From Candidatus Poribacteria bacterium (GTDB lineage: Bacteria > Poribacteria > WGA-4E > WGA-3G), in the NCBI GenBank assembly GCA_022825665.1, contig JAJDWI010000086.1, positions 1-64,000 of the forward strand: a stretch of 64,000 bases of DNA. The letters are read 5' to 3'. Below, piece by piece: positions 63,903 through 64,000 of this stretch; within the stretch, counting starts at the first letter, position 1; each line of letters opens with the position of its first letter. The translations under genes were made by a program, and so were the position numbers. Under the pieces are notes generated by a model. That model made no database searches. It was not told the DNA's origin and worked only from the letters and a program-made list of their open reading frames with translations.

Positions 63903-64000
63903 ATGCATATCAACGATCTTGATACTCCTACATTACTTGCTGACTTAGATGTTCTTGAGAAGAATATTAGTAGTATGGCAAAACATTGTAATGAGATTGG
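63903..64000 (+). CDS. D-threonine aldolase/D-serine dehydratase-like protein (partial, 5' end)
   Basis: The window ends after 33 codons that begin MHINDLDTPTLLADLDVLEK. The 'LDTPTLLVDLDVLEKNI' opening is the hallmark of fold-type III (alanine-racemase-like) PLP enzymes of the D-threonine aldolase and DSD1 group. The active-site Lys is beyond the window. Confidence 0.7.
   Translation, partial: MHINDLDTPTLLADLDVLEKNISSMAKHCNEI

Noticed and set aside
1-64000. tRNA or rRNA genes
   Set aside because: Intergenic regions were scanned for GTTCRANNC-type T-arms and long conserved rRNA blocks; none was found.
1-64000. CRISPR array or defence island
   Set aside because: Repeats found are few and irregularly spaced, with no Cas or restriction genes; Uma2 alone is not enough.

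Overview
The window is an AT-rich chromosomal segment of an uncultured-looking Gram-negative bacterium. It carries outer-membrane machinery (BamA, Skp/OmpH, LpxD, LolC/LolD, Lnt and a PorV/PorQ-type barrel). It also has a heavy load of secreted WD40, beta-helix, VWA and TPR proteins, plus Gfo/Idh, DapA-like and Uma2 genes. That mix, and the dispersed intergenic repeats, recall Candidatus Poribacteria or a neighbouring FCB-type lineage. This placement is inference from gene content; no rRNA gene lies in the window.

Layout. 1-4572: a lipoprotein, an ELM1-family glycosyltransferase-like protein, a secreted Lys/Glu-rich protein and a lipoprotein with two tandem Cache-like domains. 4785-9223: a B12-type radical SAM enzyme followed by an ECF transporter module (fused double ATPase and EcfT, no S component). 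9232-12016: MoaB and a TonB-like protein with two VWA domains. 12255-24042 (minus strand): one long envelope and housekeeping run, lysS, GNAT, lolC, lolD, ilvE, bamA, skp, lpxD, UbiA-type prenyltransferase, SpoU/TrmH methylase. 24043-28258: a degenerate IS200/IS605-like element with strongly structured DNA/RNA abutting the truncated last member of three tandem secreted beta-helix genes. 28290-31038: lnt and prfB, the latter with a textbook +1 recoding site. 31140-31257: a small MITE with terminal inverted repeats and target duplication. 31457-36130: PorV-like barrel, DUF5683-like protein, DapA-like lyase and RqcH. 36131-38507: a repeat-rich intergenic region, then groEL without groES. 38533-39532: two small hypothetical genes. 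40016-46867: a VWA/GATase-like membrane protein, a DUF4159 protein and a very long DUF4175-like coiled-coil membrane protein. 46897-51773: GH3 hydrolase, 14-blade WD40 protein, SDR epimerase and a small promoter-preceded gene. 51915-56648: sdhCAB and a Gfo/Idh/MocA oxidoreductase. 56722-58659: a TPR lipoprotein. 58781-63047: the conserved block rho, rpmE, prfA, prmC, with a long rho leader. The end holds a Uma2 gene and the first 33 codons of a D-threonine-aldolase-like gene.

The most unusual material is between genes. It includes the IS605-like remnant with a pseudoknot-capable segment at 24434-24507, the MITE, the CGTACCA repeat and long hairpin upstream of groEL, and the roughly 415-nt rho leader. 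I found no tRNA, rRNA, CRISPR array or recognisable defence system.
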